Shown in pieces: positions 61,701-64,000 of a stretch of 64,000 bases of DNA; position 1 is the stretch's first letter; each line of letters opens with the position of its first letter. The stretch is from Streptacidiphilus carbonis (GTDB taxonomy: Bacteria > Actinomycetota > Actinomycetes > Streptomycetales > Streptomycetaceae), in the NCBI RefSeq assembly GCF_000787775.1, contig NZ_BBPM01000010.1:62001-126000 (forward strand). Direction: 5' to 3'. The position numbers were made by a program, and so were the translations under genes. A model generated the notes under the pieces. The model saw nothing but the letters and a program-made list of their open reading frames with translations, searched no databases and was not told the origin of the DNA.

Positions 61701-62025
61701 CACTACCAACGGGAACCCGATCGACCTCTACACCTGCAACGGCACCACCGCCCAGAGCTGGACGGTCGGCAGCGACGGCACCCTCCAAGTGCTCGGCGGC
61801 TGCCTGGACGTCAGCAACAGCGGCACCGCTGACGGCACCAAGGTGCAGTGGTACACCTGCAACGGAACCGGAGCGCAGCAGTGGCAGCCGGGCAGTTCCG
61901 GCTCCCTGGTCAACCCCAACTCCGGGAAGTGCCTCGACGACCCGGGATCCACAACCGTCACCGGCACCCAGTTGCAGATCTACACCTGCAACGGCACCAA
62001 CGCCCAGAAGTGGAACCTGCCCTGA
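58702..62025 (+). CDS. Secreted GH92 alpha-mannosidase with ricin-type lectin
   Basis: 1107 residues. Sec signal peptide to about residue 38. GH92 core (residues about 45-760): [20 protein letters not shown], the GWDIYRSQ motif, [18 protein letters not shown] with the likely acid Glu, [20 protein letters not shown], and [20 protein letters not shown] with the base Asp pair; calcium-dependent exo-mannosidase. A beta-sandwich follows ([20 protein letters not shown]..), then a ricin-B domain with three QxW-like repeats (TAQSW, GAQQW, NAQKW). Removes mannose from glycoproteins or yeast mannan. ATG 58702 is 11 bases after GAGAGGA. Confidence 0.94.
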   Translation: [1107 protein letters not shown]

Positions 62026-62043
62026 CCCAGTGACGGCTCGGCT

Positions 62044-62079
62044 CTGCCGGTCCCGGCGCACCCGCACCGGGACCGGCAG
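62044..62079 (+). terminator. Terminator hairpin after the GH92 gene
   Basis: CTGCCGGTCCCGG (62044-62056) pairs perfectly with CCGGGACCGGCAG (62067-62079), a 13-bp stem and 10-base loop 19 bases after the stop. Confidence 0.85.
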
Positions 62080-62211
62080 TGTCTTCGTCTCTCGGCACTT
62101 CCCCGCTCGCGCGACCAACGCCGCCGCCCGCAGCGCCGGTGGTACCCGTCTCCCCCTGCCGCTCCACGGGCTGCGAGCCGCCACTCTCTTTCATCCGAGG
62201 AACACTTGCCT

Positions 62212-63126
62212 TTACAGGCGGGCTACGATCTCTTCGTCTATGAGGGCTGTTATGGAGGTTCCCTCGGAGCCCCCTTCCACGTGCGCGGTTACGGTTACCA
62301 CCGCTTCCTTGTCCGGGGAGACTATGCAGAGCTGGCCGTATCTTCCTGCCATTTTGTACGTCTTTTCCCCGGGGGTGCACCAGATGCCCAGGCCGTAACT
62401 GTCCGAGAGGCGGAAGCCTTCGTCTGTCGGGTCCTGCATGGTCGGGACGGTCTCGGTCGCGATTCGCGCGCAGTATTCGGCGGGGACCAGCTGGCGGCCT
62501 TCGTGGCGGCCCTCGTCGAGCAGGAGGCGGCCGAAGCGGGCCAGTTCGGAGGTCCTCAGGTAGAGGCCACTCTCCGCTATCGGGTGGCCGAGGGGGCAGG
62601 TGTGCCACTGGGGGTTGTGGATGGCAAGCGGGGTGAAAAGGCGGGGCAGCAGGTAGTCGCGGATGTTGGCGCCGGTCGCGGCGCGCAGGGCGCGGGCCGC
62701 TACGTACGGGCCGATGCCGGCGTACCTGAAATACGTGCCGGGCTTGTGCGCCAGCGGGGTCGCGAAGAAGTCAGCGGCCGGGTCCGGAACCCCGACAGGG
62801 TCGTCGGCCAGCTCGAGGACCGGGCTGCCGGACGTCATCATGAGCAAGTGCCGGAGTGTGACCTGGTCCAGGCCGGGCGCGGCAGAGCCGGCCAGCTCGG
62901 GGTAGTACGTGAGGGCGGGGTCGTCCAGGGCGAGGCGGCCTTCGGCTTCGGCGATGCCGAGCGCTACGGACGTAAAGGTCTTCGAGACCGACCGCACGTC
63001 GATTCGGTCGTCCGAGCGGAGCCTGCGTTCGACCGGCTCGGCACCACGGCGGTAGATGTGCACTCCGTAGAGTTCCATGTCCTCTCGTTCGGCGGACCGG
63101 ACCAGGGCATCGATGAGTTCTCGCAT
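62212..63126 (-). CDS. Serine hydrolase of the beta-lactamase/class C family
   Basis: 304 residues, no signal peptide. Active-site SVSK (Ser46, Lys49) sits in DVRSVSKTFTSVALG; RYAG takes the place of the YxN motif; the third motif (KTG/HxG) is replaced by MAGRYGQLC. Such proteins are mostly esterases, D-aminopeptidases or amidases rather than beta-lactamases. ATG 63126 is preferred; ATG 63156 is possible. Convergent with the GH92 gene. Confidence 0.88.
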   Translation of the reverse strand: MRELIDALVRSAEREDMELYGVHIYRRGAEPVERRLRSDDRIDVRSVSKTFTSVALGIAEAEGRLALDDPALTYYPELAGSAAPGLDQVTLRHLLMMTSGSPVLELADDPVGVPDPAADFFATPLAHKPGTYFRYAGIGPYVAARALRAATGANIRDYLLPRLFTPLAIHNPQWHTCPLGHPIAESGLYLRTSELARFGRLLLDEGRHEGRQLVPAEYCARIATETVPTMQDPTDEGFRLSDSYGLGIWCTPGEKTYKMAGRYGQLCIVSPDKEAVVTVTAHVEGGSEGTSITALIDEEIVARL

Positions 63127-63231
63127 GGCTGGGAGCCTAGTAGCGGGGTCTGACATTCGCGGCTGTCTGCGCCGCGTCACCGCGGCCCCGCCCGGATGGA
63201 CCGGTGGGCAGTTGGTGCCCGGCAGGACGTG

Positions 63232-64000
63232 TCAGGCGGTCAAGGTGATCGCTCTGGTGACCGCCGTGATCGCAGGGGTGGGCCGGCCGGGGAGGCGTGC
63301 CACCAGCACTCGGCGGATTTCGGGGGGTGCTCCCTCGACGTTCAGCAGGTTGACCCCAACCGGCAGGGCGGGCGAGAGCCGGGACGGAACCGTCGTCACG
63401 CCGAAGCCGCCGGCGACCAGTTGGAGCTTGGTCAGCCAGTCGCGAGCGGAGTGGAGGATCCGCGGCCGTCCGGGCAGGCCGGGCCAGACACCCAGCAGCG
63501 ATTCGGAGTTCGAGGCGGGGCTGGAGATCCACGGAACGTCGATCAGTTCGTCGACGTGCACGGTGGTCCGGCCGGCGAACTGTCCGGTCGACTGCACCGC
63601 GATGGCCAGTTCGGTGTCGGCGACGGTCTGGACGTGGAGCCGGGGCGACTCCCCGTCCGACGGCCGGTGGGGCGGACGGGACGTCAGCAGGGCGAGGTCG
63701 ATCGAGCCGGCACGCAGCGCCCGGCTGAGGGTGGGCGTGGTGCCCTCGATCGTGGTGACCGTGATGTGGGGGTCGGCCGCCGCGAGCCGTGCCAGTGCGG
63801 CGGGCAGCATCGCCGCGCCGGCGCTCAGGAACACCCCGAGCCGCACGAGTTCGGTCTGCGGGACGGCGCCCGTGAGGTCGCGCTCGGCCGCCGCGACGGA
63901 CTCAAGGATCGTGCGGGCGTGCCGCAGCAGGGTCAGCCCTGCGGCGGTGAGCCGCACTCCGTCGGCGCGGCGTTCGAACAGGGTCGTGCCTGCGCTCCGT
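63232..64000 (-). CDS. LysR-family regulator (5' end outside the window)
   Basis: About 256 residues visible, beginning inside the HTH-linker: frame at the right edge reads RSAGTTLFERRADGVRLTAA then GLTLLRHARTILE, the usual end of a LysR DNA-binding domain (TLFxR..xGVxLTxAG). The effector-binding domain follows to ITLTA. The complete protein is likely about 300 residues. Separated by 105 bases from the serine hydrolase on the same strand. Confidence 0.93.
   Translation of the reverse strand, partial: RSAGTTLFERRADGVRLTAAGLTLLRHARTILESVAAAERDLTGAVPQTELVRLGVFLSAGAAMLPAALARLAAADPHITVTTIEGTTPTLSRALRAGSIDLALLTSRPPHRPSDGESPRLHVQTVADTELAIAVQSTGQFAGRTTVHVDELIDVPWISSPASNSESLLGVWPGLPGRPRILHSARDWLTKLQLVAGGFGVTTVPSRLSPALPVGVNLLNVEGAPPEIRRVLVARLPGRPTPAITAVTRAITLTA

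Noticed and set aside
62212-63126. Beta-lactam resistance gene
   Set aside because: Only SxxK is conserved, no export signal, and the YxN and KTG motifs are replaced; the family is mostly esterases.

Overview
The window is a very GC-rich segment (codons overwhelmingly end in G or C) with Tat and lipoprotein signals, SpoIIE-type phosphatase, LacI/TetR/HxlR/MerR regulators, a type III polyketide synthase and several genes that look leaderless. This fits a chromosomal accessory region of a Streptomyces-like actinomycete (Streptomycetaceae or a close relative). No rRNA, tRNA, CRISPR array or complete insertion sequence was recognised.

Layout. 0-2.4 kb: aldehyde and aryl-alcohol-type dehydrogenases. 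2.7-14.7 kb: a carbohydrate-use locus with a minus-strand operon (two ABC permeases, Tat-lipoprotein binding protein, a 989-residue Tat-exported protein with an inserted carbohydrate-binding module, a short truncated reading frame, a GH43 enzyme, an alpha/beta hydrolase), its divergent LacI regulator and a D-2-hydroxyacid dehydrogenase; two copies of an AACTAGTT-centred palindrome mark the two promoters. 14.9-18.5 kb: divergent UbiA prenyltransferase and a type III PKS - methyltransferase - flavoprotein operon, probably a phenolic-lipid or meroterpenoid-like pathway. 18.5-19.4 kb: GH26 and LacI remnants around a small hypothetical gene. 19.4-23.6 kb: MMPL exporter with two-component system. 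23.6-33.4 kb: a patchwork with many broken genes (MDR oxidoreductase, IS3 transposase tail, serine recombinase) interspersed with intact SRPBCC/TetR, MerR/SDR, a Ser/Thr kinase and an NB-ARC/TPR STAND protein. 33.4-38.1 kb: a second two-component system divergent from an ABC-2 exporter, separated by a perfect 14-bp inverted repeat. 38.2-41.9 kb: arylamine N-acetyltransferase, a VioD-like flavin monooxygenase, a DUF1963 protein. 42-58.4 kb: lipoprotein, amidohydrolase/NAD(P)-binding pair with TetR, beta-propeller secreted protein, aldo-keto reductase, methyltransferase, a CHASE3-like/HAMP/GAF/SpoIIE phosphatase, HxlR/quinone reductase pair, epoxide hydrolase, a protein of two cysteine-bearing repeats, a dienelactone-hydrolase fragment. 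58.7-64 kb: a secreted GH92 mannosidase with ricin-type lectin, a serine hydrolase, and a LysR regulator running off the window.

Together the window is mostly nutrient capture (imported oligosaccharide, mannose glycans), small-molecule export and sensing, and one compact specialised-metabolite cassette, set in a region with clear signs of gene loss and past mobile elements. Strongest leads: the LacI/AACTAGTT regulon with its unassigned 989-residue exported protein, the UbiA-linked type III PKS cassette, and the 54-bp interrupted palindrome between the second two-component system and its ABC exporter. All calls are from reading the sequence; no database search was run.
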